Source: Acidobacteriaceae bacterium (GTDB lineage: Bacteria > Acidobacteriota > Terriglobia > Terriglobales > Acidobacteriaceae). From it: a stretch of 64,000 nt of DNA. The stretch is taken from NCBI GenBank assembly GCA_025462735.1, contig JAOAPC010000024.1, forward strand, positions 372,001-436,000, written 5' to 3'. Positions within the stretch are counted from its first letter, which is position 1; the number at the start of each line of letters is the position of its first letter. Below, piece by piece: positions 1 through 8,381 of the stretch. The notes under the pieces were generated by a model that was not told where the DNA came from, ran no database searches, and saw only the letters and a list, made by a program, of their open reading frames with translations. The translations under genes and the position numbers were made by a program.

Positions 1-1
1 G

Positions 2-256
2 CAACCCTTCGGCGCCCCTGCTCCAGCCCCGATCGGTGGCGGCGGCGGCGGATCCAGATCAGCCCCACGTAAGCCAGCTAAGAAAAAAGCAGCGCGGAAG
101 GCTCCGAAGAAAGCCGCAAAAAAGAAATCTGCAAAAAAGAAATCCGCGAAGAAATCTCCGCGGAAAGCTACCAAGAAAAAATCAGCTAAGAAGAAATCCT
201 CGAAGAAGTCATCAAAGAAGAGCGCAAAGAAAAAGGGCGGGCGTCGTCGCCGCTAG
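2..256 (+). CDS. C-terminal end of a lysine/alanine-rich, histone H1-like basic protein (5' end outside window)
   Basis: An open frame runs in from the window edge and stops at TAG 254-256. The visible 84 residues begin with a Gln-Pro-Ala and Gly-rich hinge (G-A-P-A-P-A-P-I then six Gly), followed by about 60 residues made almost only of K, A, S and R in A-K-K-K / S-A-K-K-K type repeats, ending in G-G-R-R-R-R. Tails like this occur on bacterial histone H1-like, HU-like and other nucleic-acid-binding proteins and bind DNA or RNA through charge alone. The globular part lies outside the window, so the identity of the protein cannot be given. A different frame in the same DNA looks open but gives only an artefactual R/K/N-rich peptide. 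A good terminator follows directly. Confidence 0.7.
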   Translation, partial: QPFGAPAPAPIGGGGGGSRSAPRKPAKKKAARKAPKKAAKKKSAKKKSAKKSPRKATKKKSAKKKSSKKSSKKSAKKKGGRRRR

Positions 257-276
257 TTATTTCTGAATTCTTAATT

Positions 277-305
277 GGCCGCGGCGCAATGCTGCGGCCT
301 TTTTG
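277..305 (+). terminator. Rho-independent terminator
   Basis: GGCCGC (277-282) pairs with GCGGCC (294-299) and is followed by a run of five T. It lies 20 bases after the stop codon of the lysine-rich protein. Confidence 0.8.
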
Positions 306-329
306 TTTCATCCGTCGGCTAAGACGGCA

Positions 330-2438
330 TCAATGAACAGTGATGTTCACCGTCGATTGGAAGTAGCGGCCGGAAGAGTCTTTGGCTTGCACCGTGACCC
401 GGTGAGTGCCGACTGACATCGCGATAGATGTATTCAGGCTCCCTCCTGAAGCAGTCCATTGCTTCACCCCGTCTACCCACACGAACGTATTGGTCACTGT
501 GGCGGCGGAATCGGTAGTGCCCGCAACAATCTTCACAGGTGACGTGACCGTAGAATTTGGCGCGGGAGTGCAGATCGTTACCGAAGGATCGGTGGAGCTA
601 AGCGTGCATGACGAAGTTCCAATCGTCACGAAAATCGTCTGCTTGGTGAGAACACCGGTCGTGTCTACAGACTGCACCGTGAGCCGATGGCTCCCTGCTG
701 CCGTAGTAACTGAGGTGTTCACGTTCGCGCCGCTTACCTGATAGACCTTCACACCATCCAACCAGATTTGAGAGTTGTTGACGGGATTTGCCATATGTGC
801 GGCGGCCTGCACCGTAAAAGGCGAACTCACGGTCGCGTTATTGGCAGGAGCACAGATATTTACTGATGGAACCGTTGCTGAAGGTTGGCAACCCGTGGTC
901 GATCCCGCGGTCACGTTGATGGTCTGGCCGAAGACTCGTTTGTCCCCGTTCATCGCTTGCACAATCAGTTGATGGCCGCCCGCTGACATGGTCACATTCG
1001 TATTCAGCGTCACGCCGGAAGTACTGTAAACCTTGATTCCATCCATCCAGATGGAAAATGAATTTATCGGAGACGACGAGTTCACCCCAGCAACAATGTT
1101 TGCCGGCGAAGTTACAGTCGAATTGTTGAGCGGCTTGCAAACGGTCAGCGAAGGATCAGTTGTGCTCTGTTGGCACGGCGGTACAGGGAACAGAAAGAAA
1201 TCCAGCTCATTCGGAAAATAATCGTTCAGACTGACGCTCTTAGTGCCAGCTTGGTAGCCGGCTGCACTCGCACTTGCAGCGACCTGGCCCGGCGGGAGCG
1301 TAAGTGAGTACCGGCCAGTGCTGTCAGTCGTAGCGGTCGCCCCACCTACGTTAACCGTTGCCCCGGCTATTGAATTGCAACCAAGTCCATATGAAGCTGT
1401 CCGCACACGGCCGTTCACAACAGCAGTTCCGCTCCCGGCAGCGCCATCGTTATGCCACTTCAGAGTAAATTGATTACCGGAGTCCGAGAGGGACAGTCCT
1501 GTGTACGGCGAATAAGTTTTGACGTTAATAGTGTTGTTCGAAGGTGAAAATTGCATAATCCGGAGATAGCCGTTTCCGCCGTTCGTCCAGTCCTGCCAGT
1601 TCGCGAATATCTGGTGGACAAAGTTCCCTGCCACGCCCAGGTCGGACCGTCGCGCATTGAACTTGTTGGTGATGTGTCCGCTTAACACGACGCTGATGTT
1701 CGAATATTGGCTGATGAGCTTCGACCATTGACGCGAACCATCGTTGTCGCCGATCATGTCGGCGGTATCGCATTCGTCGACCTGGGTACTGTCGGAATAA
1801 AGATAGCTGTGCGTGACCACTATCACTTCTTTGTTTGTATTGGCGTCCAAGATGGATTTGGCCCACGCCAGCGCTGAGTCTCGTGGCACATATTCCAAGA
1901 CCAAGATCAGATAGCTCTTCCCGCCCCACGTGAAGGTCGCGTAGAAATTTTCGTTGCTACCAGGCGGATAGTTTGACGAACCGTAGTAGGCCTTGTTGGC
2001 ATATCGAGATGGACCCAGGTATTGATTGAAAGTGGTCGCGGCACGGCTGGTCGGCGGCAGCGTCTCGTAGTCATGGTTGCCGATCGCGAAGACGTACGGC
2101 ACGCCGGCCTGATCCAGAATACTTATGGAATGGTTTGCGTTGCTTGTCTGTGTCGCATCTTTGCCAATGTTCACGACGTCGCCCACGCCGATTACCAGTG
2201 CGATGTTCTGTCCGGCCGCGTTGTTTGCGACCCACTGGGCTTGAGAATCGAAAATCTGTGGATAGAACTGCGAGTAGTTCTGGGTATCAGGGAGCACTAC
2301 TATGGTGAAATCTCCGGCAGTTTGCGCCTGAAGAAGTGATGTCCCGAGGAGAGTTGCTACCAGCAGAGCGATCGAAAGGGCGGCAATTCTAGATGTAAGA
2401 AGAGACCAACGAGGGCGACACATAAAGCTGTAATCCAT
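330..2438 (-). CDS. Secreted calcineurin-like metallophosphoesterase with C-terminal Ig-like repeats
   Basis: 702 residues. An N-terminal hydrophobic segment (about 16-38, ending L-Q-A-Q) is a signal peptide. The metallophosphoesterase core follows: D-T-Q near 51, G-D-V-V-N at 86-90, G-N-H-D-Y at 120-124, T-H at 209-210 and S-G-H at 253-255, which is the usual set of metal-binding and catalytic residues of calcineurin-type enzymes. Then comes a carboxypeptidase-regulatory-like domain (about 345-415) with a T-D-S-T-G-R-Y-S motif, and three tandem copies of a 90-residue Ig-like module, each with D-P-S-(L/V)-T-(V/I)-C, (I/V)-W-(M/L/V)-D-G-(I/V)-K and S-x-G-x-H-(Q/R) motifs. The enzyme is probably exported and acts on an extracellular phosphoester; substrate unknown. 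The first Met is used; Met6 is an alternative start. It stands alone and converges with the upstream terminator. Confidence 0.9.
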   Translation of the reverse strand: MDYSFMCRPRWSLLTSRIAALSIALLVATLLGTSLLQAQTAGDFTIVVLPDTQNYSQFYPQIFDSQAQWVANNAAGQNIALVIGVGDVVNIGKDATQTSNANHSISILDQAGVPYVFAIGNHDYETLPPTSRAATTFNQYLGPSRYANKAYYGSSNYPPGSNENFYATFTWGGKSYLILVLEYVPRDSALAWAKSILDANTNKEVIVVTHSYLYSDSTQVDECDTADMIGDNDGSRQWSKLISQYSNISVVLSGHITNKFNARRSDLGVAGNFVHQIFANWQDWTNGGNGYLRIMQFSPSNNTINVKTYSPYTGLSLSDSGNQFTLKWHNDGAAGSGTAVVNGRVRTASYGLGCNSIAGATVNVGGATATTDSTGRYSLTLPPGQVAASASAAGYQAGTKSVSLNDYFPNELDFFLFPVPPCQQSTTDPSLTVCKPLNNSTVTSPANIVAGVNSSSPINSFSIWMDGIKVYSTSGVTLNTNVTMSAGGHQLIVQAMNGDKRVFGQTINVTAGSTTGCQPSATVPSVNICAPANNATVSSPFTVQAAAHMANPVNNSQIWLDGVKVYQVSGANVNTSVTTAAGSHRLTVQSVDTTGVLTKQTIFVTIGTSSCTLSSTDPSVTICTPAPNSTVTSPVKIVAGTTDSAATVTNTFVWVDGVKQWTASGGSLNTSIAMSVGTHRVTVQAKDSSGRYFQSTVNITVH

Positions 2439-2777
2439 ATTTACGCACGATTCTTGAAACTCCTGTTGCGTAGAGTAGACGTATTGATCGCGCTTCGACT
2501 GGCATTCGCGACTTTGACCCCCGTTGAGCTACTGAGACCGGATGAGCCGAAAAGTTTGCTATTTGCTGCCAAGCCCCTTAGGGCCTCAGTTTCCTTTTGT
2601 GGGTTTGTGCATCAGGATTCTACTCCGGTCAGGTTCGATGCAGAATTTCGGATCGTGAGGCCTCACAAAATGAAATTTGGACAATTCCAAGGCTCTTTGA
2701 GGCCGGAGGCGCATTGAAAATCAGCAAACCTCCCAAGGGCAAACCACTCTGGAGGACCAGCATCTTACGCTCCGAGC
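2439..2777. other. Intergenic region between divergent phosphoesterase and antiporter genes
   Basis: 339 bases between two divergently transcribed genes, so it must carry both promoters. An open frame on the plus strand (2454-2717) lacks a ribosome binding site and has no recognisable protein features, so I do not call it. The last 60 bases are purine-rich and contain GGAGG about 22 bases before the antiporter ATG, too far for a normal ribosome binding site. No riboswitch that I know was recognised. Confidence 0.5.
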
Positions 2778-4073
2778 ATGTCAGACTCCGCGTTGGCTTC
2801 AGTTCTCCTCGTGCTTTTGTTCCTCGTTGGGTTCGCCCAATTGCTTGGTTATCTGTTCGTTAGGCTACGGCAACCTAAGGTTGTCGGGGAAATCCTGGCC
2901 GGCATAGTGCTGGGGCCCGCTTTGCTGGGTAGGCTGCCATTCGTCGCCCAGTTGATCGACAACGCCAAGCATCAGGGAAATATTCTGGATTTCGTATATT
3001 GGCTTGGCCTGCTGCTGCTGATGTTTCTATCCGGGGCGGAAACCCAACGACTGTTCAGCCGCGAAGAGCGGCGCGAAGTCGGATGGCTAGCCATCGTTGG
3101 TACCGGAATACCTTTTGTACTCGGGTTGATCCTCGGTCCATGGCTGATTCGGCCGGCGCTGGCAGGGCCGAACGGCAACCGTATTTCTTTGATCATCATT
3201 CTCGCGGTCGGAGTGGCGGTCACCTCCGTCCCGGTTGTCTCAAAGATTTTCGCTGACTTAAAAATACTCCACACGCGATTCGCTCGGCTTGTTCTGGGTG
3301 TTGCCGTGCTCGAGGACATCGTTCTGTGGCTGGCGCTGGCGGTGGCAACGGCAATGGCGGGAAGCACAGTGCTCCATCTCCGAGCAATCGCCTATCATTT
3401 GCTCGCGACCATCGCATTCTTCTTACTAGGCCTCACCATCGTTCCCCGGCTGGTCAAGCGGATCAATAAAGCTCGATTTAATGTTTTGGCCAAGCACTCC
3501 CCAATCGGGTACGCAATTGCAGTTCTGTTTGCGTATTGTGCGGTTGCGGGCGCGCTGAATGTCAGCCTGGTGTTCGCGGCCTTTCTCGCCGGTTTCGCAG
3601 TGGTGCACAAGAAGAGGAGATTGTTCTCCGAAGCGCTCGATTCCATCGGAAAAGTGGCTTTCGCGTTCTTCGTGCCAGTTTATTTTGCGCTAGTCGGTTT
3701 GAAGTTGGACCTGATTCGGGGCGTGTCGCTGTGGATGATTGTCGCGTTCTTTGTCGGGACTTGTGTGGTGAAGATTCTCTCCGTGTCACTGGCCGGCCGA
3801 TTCGCCGGATTTCGTGGATTGGACTTGGTCAATCTCGCGATCACCACCAACGCACGAGGCGGCCCGGGAATCGTCCTGGCTAGCGTGGCCTTCGACGCCG
3901 GAATTATCAGTGCAAAGTTCTACACGACTTTGGTCATAGCGGCGGTACTGACCTCGCAAGTGGCTGGGGCATGGCTGGAGTTCGTGCTGCGAAAAGGGTG
4001 GCCGCTACTTTCGGGCGCAACTGCTTCGCCGAAGCAGGCGTCGGAAACCGAGACTCGGCTGCAGACGGCCTGA
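2778..4073 (+). CDS. CPA2-type cation:proton antiporter (Kef/NapA-like)
   Basis: 431 residues, almost wholly hydrophobic, with about 12 membrane segments. The N-terminal pattern F-A-Q-L-L-G-Y-L-F-V-R-L-R-Q-P-x-V-V-G-E-I-L-A-G-I-V-L-G-P is the signature of the Na_H_Exchanger (CPA2) family. Other marks are G-L-L-L-L-M-F-L-S-G-A-E and L-V-N-L-A-I-T-T-N-A-R-G-G-P-G-I-V-L near the end. Unlike KefB/KefC it has no C-terminal TrkA-N nucleotide-binding domain, so it is the short, membrane-only form. It should exchange K+ or Na+ for protons across the inner membrane. The ATG lacks an obvious ribosome binding site. The gene is monocistronic and converges on a small minus-strand gene. Confidence 0.92.
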   Translation: MSDSALASVLLVLLFLVGFAQLLGYLFVRLRQPKVVGEILAGIVLGPALLGRLPFVAQLIDNAKHQGNILDFVYWLGLLLLMFLSGAETQRLFSREERREVGWLAIVGTGIPFVLGLILGPWLIRPALAGPNGNRISLIIILAVGVAVTSVPVVSKIFADLKILHTRFARLVLGVAVLEDIVLWLALAVATAMAGSTVLHLRAIAYHLLATIAFFLLGLTIVPRLVKRINKARFNVLAKHSPIGYAIAVLFAYCAVAGALNVSLVFAAFLAGFAVVHKKRRLFSEALDSIGKVAFAFFVPVYFALVGLKLDLIRGVSLWMIVAFFVGTCVVKILSVSLAGRFAGFRGLDLVNLAITTNARGGPGIVLASVAFDAGIISAKFYTTLVIAAVLTSQVAGAWLEFVLRKGWPLLSGATASPKQASETETRLQTA

Positions 4074-4079
4074 TTCGGC

Positions 4080-4295
4080 TTATTTCTTACCCACTGCCTG
4101 AAGGCATTTTCCGTAAAGTTCAAGCAGGTGCGCCGCGTATTCCTCCGGTTTCGCTGCCGCGCCCGTTCCCTGAAAACCGACGCCGGTGGAACTCGTGCGT
4201 CCATAACCGGTGGTCATGGCTACAAATTTCATGAGATCGAGAGCAATATCTTCATTGCGGCGCGAGCCTGCCGTGATGCTGGGTACCTCATCCAT
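4080..4295 (-). CDS. Small conserved-looking hypothetical protein (71 aa)
   Basis: Not a family I can name. Support for it being real: GGAG lies 7 bases before the ATG, the frame has gene-like composition, and the peptide has a plausible amphipathic C-terminal helix (K-P-E-E-Y-A-A-H-L-L-E-L-Y-G-K-C-L-Q-A-V). The middle is Gly/Thr-rich (T-T-G-Y-G-R...G-V-G-F-Q-G-T-G). No signal peptide or membrane segment. It ends 7 bases from the end of the convergent antiporter gene. Confidence 0.6.
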   Translation of the reverse strand: MDEVPSITAGSRRNEDIALDLMKFVAMTTGYGRTSSTGVGFQGTGAAAKPEEYAAHLLELYGKCLQAVGKK

Positions 4296-4483
4296 GGGAT
4301 GTCTCCGTCCTGGTAAGTATGAAACTCGATGATAGCAAGAACAGCTATCAGCTTTCAGCCGTCAGCTTTCATCTTTCAGGAAAGCGATTCCGCTTGCGCG
4401 CCACACGGAAAATGGAGGTACGGGCGTCCCCGCCTGTACCCAATCAACATTCGACTACAATGATTCCGCTCTATGGAGGTCGA

Positions 4484-5947
4484 ATGCTCCCAAGTCGTCT
4501 CCTCATCAGCTCAATTTTTCTTCTCACATCTCTGCTGTGTCAGGCTCAGCAACCGTCACTTTCGCCAGAGGTACAGAAGTACGTACGCGTGCATGCGGAG
4601 AGAGTCGTCCTTGAGCACGTGCGAGTGATTGACGGTACGGGCAAACCGGCAGTCGAGGACCGGAACGTTGTAATCCAAGGCGGCAAAATCAGTGCGATAC
4701 AAATTGGTGCCGACGTTCCTGCAGCCGTCGGAACGACCGTTCTCGATCTGCGCGGATACTCCGTGATGCCCGGAATTGTGGGCATGCACAATCATCTCTT
4801 TTATGTCGGCCGCCCGAACCTCAACGCGAATTGGGATTCCGAACCGCCTGTGGTTGTGCCGCAGATGAGTTTTTCCGCTCCGCGGCTTTACCTGGCTGGT
4901 GGAGTTACTACCATGCGCACCACCGGAAGCGTGGAAACCTACAGCGACCTTAACCTGAAGCGCAACATTGATGAAGGCAAGCTGCCGGGGCCGCATCTTG
5001 ACGTGACTGGACCATATCTGGAGGGGCCCGGTAGCTACTTCATCCAGATGCACGAGCTGACCGGGCCCGATGACGCGCGGCAAACGGTGAATTACTGGGC
5101 TGACCGCGGGGTGACCTCGTTCAAGGCGTACATGAACATTACGCGTGCCGAATTGGGTGCAGCGATTGAGGAAGCGCATAAGCGCCGAATAAAGGTGACT
5201 GGGCATTTGTGCTCGGTGACATATAAGGAAGCCGCCGAGTTGGGAATCGACGACCTGGAGCATGGCTTCTTCGTGAATACACAACTCGATCTCGACAAAA
5301 AGCCAGATCAGTGCAGCGAAAGCGCGGGCGACTACACGCTCCAACATATGGACCCGAGCGGGTCGGAAGCAGAAGATTTGGTCAACCTACTGGTGAAGCA
5401 TCATGTAGCGATTACCTCGACTCTGCCGGTATTCGAAGATAGCGTTCCAGGACGCCCGCCGCTTAGAGAGGCCGTGATGGAAGCGATGTCGCCGCAGGCG
5501 CGCGAGGCATATCTTTACCGTCGCAACCGCCCGGCGAGCAAGCCTCTACACGGCGATCCGGCGATGCTCTTCAAACGTGACATGCAGTTGGAGCGTGAGT
5601 TTGCGCTTGCCGGAGGTTTGTTGCTGGCCGGACCTGATCCAACTGGCGATGGCGGGGTGGTGCCGGGATTCGGCGATCAGCGCGAGATTGAGTTGCTTGT
5701 CGAGGCTGGATTCTCCCCGGTCGAGGCGATAAAGATTGCCACGATGAATGGCGCAACTTACCTGGGCAGGCAGGAGCAGACTGGATCAATTGTTGCCGGA
5801 AAAAATGCCGACCTGGTGGTGATCAAAGGCGATCCCACAACTCACATTGAAGATGTGGAAAAAGTCGAAATCGTTTTCAAAGATGGCCTCGGCTACGACT
5901 CACAGAAGCTGCTCGATTCAGTGAAGGGTCGCTACGGGGAATACTGA
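4484..5947 (+). CDS. Secreted amidohydrolase (imidazolonepropionase/prolidase-like metal-dependent hydrolase)
   Basis: 487 residues from the chosen ATG, which follows GGAGG by 4 bases and starts a clear signal peptide (M-L-P-S-R-L-L-I-S-S-I-F-L-L-T-S-L-L-C-Q-A-Q). The frame is open back to 4319, but that part is repeat-derived leader. Amidohydrolase marks: an N-terminal beta-sandwich half with V-I-D-G-T-G and V-V-I-Q-G-G-K-I, then metal ligands in G-M-H-N-H-L (usual form H-x-H), an active-site Lys in T-S-F-K-A-Y-M, His in V-T-G-H-L and D-L-E-H-G, the late Asp in A-G-P-D-P-T-G-D-G, and a C-terminal sandwich with G-S-I-V-A-G-K-N-A-D-L-V-V-I-K-G-D-P. Members cleave C-N bonds of cyclic amides or dipeptides; the substrate cannot be set from sequence. 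It probably works in the periplasm or outside the cell. Confidence 0.9.
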   Translation: MLPSRLLISSIFLLTSLLCQAQQPSLSPEVQKYVRVHAERVVLEHVRVIDGTGKPAVEDRNVVIQGGKISAIQIGADVPAAVGTTVLDLRGYSVMPGIVGMHNHLFYVGRPNLNANWDSEPPVVVPQMSFSAPRLYLAGGVTTMRTTGSVETYSDLNLKRNIDEGKLPGPHLDVTGPYLEGPGSYFIQMHELTGPDDARQTVNYWADRGVTSFKAYMNITRAELGAAIEEAHKRRIKVTGHLCSVTYKEAAELGIDDLEHGFFVNTQLDLDKKPDQCSESAGDYTLQHMDPSGSEAEDLVNLLVKHHVAITSTLPVFEDSVPGRPPLREAVMEAMSPQAREAYLYRRNRPASKPLHGDPAMLFKRDMQLEREFALAGGLLLAGPDPTGDGGVVPGFGDQREIELLVEAGFSPVEAIKIATMNGATYLGRQEQTGSIVAGKNADLVVIKGDPTTHIEDVEKVEIVFKDGLGYDSQKLLDSVKGRYGEY

Positions 5948-5984
5948 CGCCAACGAGAATTCCGATCTGCTTGGATCCATCGAA

Positions 5985-5990
5985 TATAAT
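5985..5990 (+). promoter_or_regulatory. -10 element of the rnpB promoter
   Basis: A perfect TATAAT ends 9 bases before the first base of the RNase P RNA P1 helix. No convincing -35 hexamer was seen at 16-18 bases upstream; TTCCGA at 5960-5965 is weak and 19 bases away. Confidence 0.6.
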
Positions 5991-5999
5991 GACAACGTA

Positions 6000-6451
6000 G
6001 GCAGCTGGACCGGACGGCCGCTCGTGTTTCGTCAAGAAGTACGGGAGGAAAGTCCGAACTCCACAGAGCAGTGTGCCGGATAACGTCCGGGAAGCCGATC
6101 TCAAAGTCGGTTGACGGCAAGTGCCACAGAAAACATACCGCCCTGCCGTTCCGCTGAGCCTTCGCTACATTCAGCGAGGTCTGAGAGGAACGGCGAGGTA
6201 AGGGTGAAAAGGTGCGGTAAGAGCGCACCGCCGCTCCAGTAATGGAGCGGGCAGGGCAAACCCCACACGGAGCAAGACCAAATAGGGAGGGAGCAGGTTC
6301 GGAGCGTAAGCTTCGACAGGCGCGTGCCGGCTCGGCGCGCTACAACCTCCGGGTAGGTCGCTTGAGCCGCGCAGTAATGCGCGGCCCAGAGGAATGGCCG
6401 TCCTGCGGGAGCAATCCCGCAGACAGAATTCGGCTTACAGGTCCAGCTGCC
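6000..6451 (+). ncRNA. rnpB: RNase P RNA, bacterial type A
   Basis: The 5' end GGCAGCTGGACC (6000-6011) pairs perfectly with GGTCCAGCTGCC (6440-6451), forming helix P1. Universal elements appear in order: GAGGAAAGTCCGAACTCC near 6045-6062, the downstream ACAGAG, GGCAAACCCC near 6256, AGAGGAATGGCC near 6390-6401, and ACAGAATTCGGCTTACAG near 6423-6440. The length (452 nt) is in the upper range for type A. The RNA is the catalytic part of RNase P, which trims tRNA 5' leaders. The stretch after P1 is T-rich and may serve as its terminator. Confidence 0.97.
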
Positions 6452-6768
6452 TCGATGTATTTTGTTTTCTACCTTTTATTGAATCCGCTTCGTTGATTGG
6501 GACGCTGGCTTGACGTCGGCAAGAGATGCTCGATCACCAACCCGTGCTTAATCTGCATGCACAGCGCAAGCTCAAGGCTTCTTCCCCCTGGTTTTAAACA
6601 TTGTTTCTTATCGCTCTAAATTGAGCCACAATGACTCGGAAGAACCGCAAACGCCATAACAAAAGGCATACCCAAAATAAACCCGCGTCGGTTGGTAGTG
6701 CCATCCGATGGAAAGATGACATCGAGAACCCCACAGTTCACAATGCGGGAAAATGGGAGGAGTTAAAA
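6452..6768. other. Spacer after rnpB and leader of the next gene
   Basis: 317 bases. The first 40 are T-rich. The frame of the following gene is open back to an ATG at 6631 that lacks a ribosome binding site, giving a possible basic N-terminal extension of 46 residues (M-T-R-K-N-R-K-R-H-N-K-R-H). Nothing else was recognised. Confidence 0.45.
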
Positions 6769-7455
6769 ATGACGCCGACCGCAGCAGGATTGGGATGGTG
6801 GAAGCGATTGATAACTGCCGATCCGTCCGATCACATAATGGCACTTTTCACATTTGTGATTGCTGCCGCGGGTATCCTCCAACTCTGTGTCTTCGCCGCC
6901 CAACTTGATGAAATGCGAATAGATCAACGAGCCTGGCTCTCAGTCAAATGTGATCTGAAGCAGCCCCAGGTCAATGGCACCATTATGGCACCCGCCGTAC
7001 TTCTCAACACGGGGAAGACGCCGGCCAAAGATGTCAATGGTGTGATTTTCATCCAGCGTGTGCCAAGAAACAACCTCGTAGATTTTAGCAACCCGGTTTT
7101 TAATGGCTCACCGAGGGGCAACTCGCTCGACCGCTGGCCCGCAAGTGTCAATCTAAATCTAGGTGTTCTATTCCCGAATGAGCCTATTCCGTTCAGTGAA
7201 GCAATCATGCGGAAACAGGATTCATTCGGAGGCCCCTTCGTCTCGGTCATTTGGACAGAGACGATGCAACAGCAATACAGCAATGGTGATTTCTACCTCA
7301 ATGTTCGTGCGCGATTTACGTATGACGACGCGGCTGGTAATCCACATTGGACTCAATTGTGCCGTATCGCGACGGCGGCGGGACAAGAAGATATTGTTCC
7401 GAATGCAACTAACGAAGAATGCATGAGAGGGACTAGCGTTGACAGAAATAAATAG
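6769..7455 (+). CDS. Hypothetical membrane-anchored protein
   Basis: Not recognised as a characterised family. The chosen ATG is 6 bases after GGGAGGAG; an ATG at 6631 in the same frame would add 46 residues but has no ribosome binding site. It has one membrane segment (about residues 24-46, H-I-M-A-L-F-T-F-V-I-A-A-A-G-I-L-Q-L) followed by D-Q-R-A-W-L. This arrangement, a short N-terminal anchor then D-Q-R-A-W and a roughly 150-residue soluble beta-rich domain, is common among uncharacterised proteins of environmental bacteria. The soluble part (A-V-L-L-N-T-G-K-T-P-A-K-D-V) is probably outside the membrane. No operon partner. Confidence 0.75.
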   Translation: MTPTAAGLGWWKRLITADPSDHIMALFTFVIAAAGILQLCVFAAQLDEMRIDQRAWLSVKCDLKQPQVNGTIMAPAVLLNTGKTPAKDVNGVIFIQRVPRNNLVDFSNPVFNGSPRGNSLDRWPASVNLNLGVLFPNEPIPFSEAIMRKQDSFGGPFVSVIWTETMQQQYSNGDFYLNVRARFTYDDAAGNPHWTQLCRIATAAGQEDIVPNATNEECMRGTSVDRNK

Positions 7456-7840
7456 CTCTGCTACCCACGGCCTAGTATCGTGCTCAACTGCTCAGCATGG
7501 CACGTGCCCACTTATAGCCTGCTTTCGCTTGAGTCGGGACGTTGGTAGCTCTACCGCCGAGCGGAGCCTTTTGACCGTTCGTTCACGCTTCCGCGTACTC
7601 AGCGGTGCGAGTTGACTGCTGAGAGTCCCACTTAAAGCCAAAACAGACTTAATGGGCCACCCGTCTTCTGTGACGCTCTTCAACAGATTCTCTCCCAGAT
7701 TTGACAACTCTAGATTTGACAACGGCCCCAAAAGGTACATAATTGCGCTGCTTTTCTAAACCATGGTGGTAGCGAGCTGTAGCGCACGCCATTTTCGAAC
7801 GGCGTCGCGCACAGGCATCCAAAAGCCAAAAGGAGGATCT
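7456..7840. other. Intergenic region with tandem TTGACA motifs
   Basis: 385 bases. It contains two copies of AGATTTGACAAC (7697-7708 and 7712-7723), the second forming the -35 of a promoter for the next gene. Open frames on the minus strand (7492-7740, 7649-7849) have no ribosome binding site or recognisable features. Nothing else seen. Confidence 0.4.
7716..7743 (+). promoter_or_regulatory. Putative sigma-70-type promoter
   Basis: TTGACA (7716-7721), a 16-base spacer and CATAAT (7738-7743), about 97 bases before the GTG start of the small membrane protein. A second TTGACA lies 15 bases upstream in a direct repeat. Confidence 0.5.
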
Positions 7841-8293
7841 GTGGCACATACGAATCGGGTCCGAGTTGTGTTGGGAGGTTTGCTGGCTGGAGTAGTAATC
7901 AATATCGTCGAGTACGTCACTAACGGCGTCGTTCTAAAGGCAGACTGGGCTCAGGCGATGCAGGCGCTGGGGAAGTCAGAAGTTAGTGGCAGCGCCATCG
8001 CGATGTTCATCGTTTGGGGCTTCCTGCTCGGCATTGCTGCGGTCTGGATCTATGCGGCAATTCGTCCGCGCTACGGTGCAGGGGTGGGTACCGCGGTCCG
8101 CGCGGGGCTGGTCGCTTGGGGACTTTCCGTTTTCCTCTCGAATCTTGCAAACTATCCGCTGGGGCTTTTTCCAACACGACTGCTCGTAATTACCTCTGTG
8201 GTATCGCTGTTTGAAATTGTGATTGCTACTACAGTGGGTGCCTGGCCCTACAAAGAAGTGGATGCGCCGGCGGTTCGCCGTGCGGCCGCCTGA
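7841..8293 (+). CDS. Small four-helix integral membrane protein, unknown function
   Basis: 150 residues from the GTG start, which is preceded by AAAGGAGG (4-base spacing); the frame is open further upstream but without a start signal. Four hydrophobic segments: V-V-L-G-G-L-L-A-G-V-V-I-N-I (near 10-25), A-M-F-I-V-W-G-F-L-L-G-I-A-A-V-W-I-Y, a third around G-L-V-A-W-G-L-S-V-F-L, and L-L-V-I-T-S-V-V-S-L-F-E-I-V. The N-I-V-E-Y-V-T-N-G-V-V-L turn after helix 1 looks conserved in type, but I cannot name the family. Its own promoter and terminator make it monocistronic. Confidence 0.8.
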   Translation: MAHTNRVRVVLGGLLAGVVINIVEYVTNGVVLKADWAQAMQALGKSEVSGSAIAMFIVWGFLLGIAAVWIYAAIRPRYGAGVGTAVRAGLVAWGLSVFLSNLANYPLGLFPTRLLVITSVVSLFEIVIATTVGAWPYKEVDAPAVRRAAA

Positions 8294-8309
8294 TCATTGA
8301 GAAGCAAAC

Positions 8310-8331
8310 GGCGCGCTCCGGCGCGCCTTTT
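8310..8331 (+). terminator. Rho-independent terminator
   Basis: GGCGCG (8310-8315) pairs with CGCGCC (8322-8327), loop CTCCGG, then TTTT. It lies 16 bases after the membrane protein stop. Confidence 0.75.
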
Positions 8332-8381
8332 CGCTATTCGCACAAACTTGGCCGGAACGAGAATCGCCATTGGAGGATCTT

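Noticed and set aside
2640-2777. Possible c-di-GMP or c-di-AMP riboswitch before the antiporter
   Set aside because: GGGCAAACC looks like part of a GEMM riboswitch, but the rest of the conserved core is missing.
7492-7740. 82-codon minus-strand open frame
   Set aside because: No start signal; part is made of the AGATTTGACAAC direct repeat, which acts better as promoter DNA.
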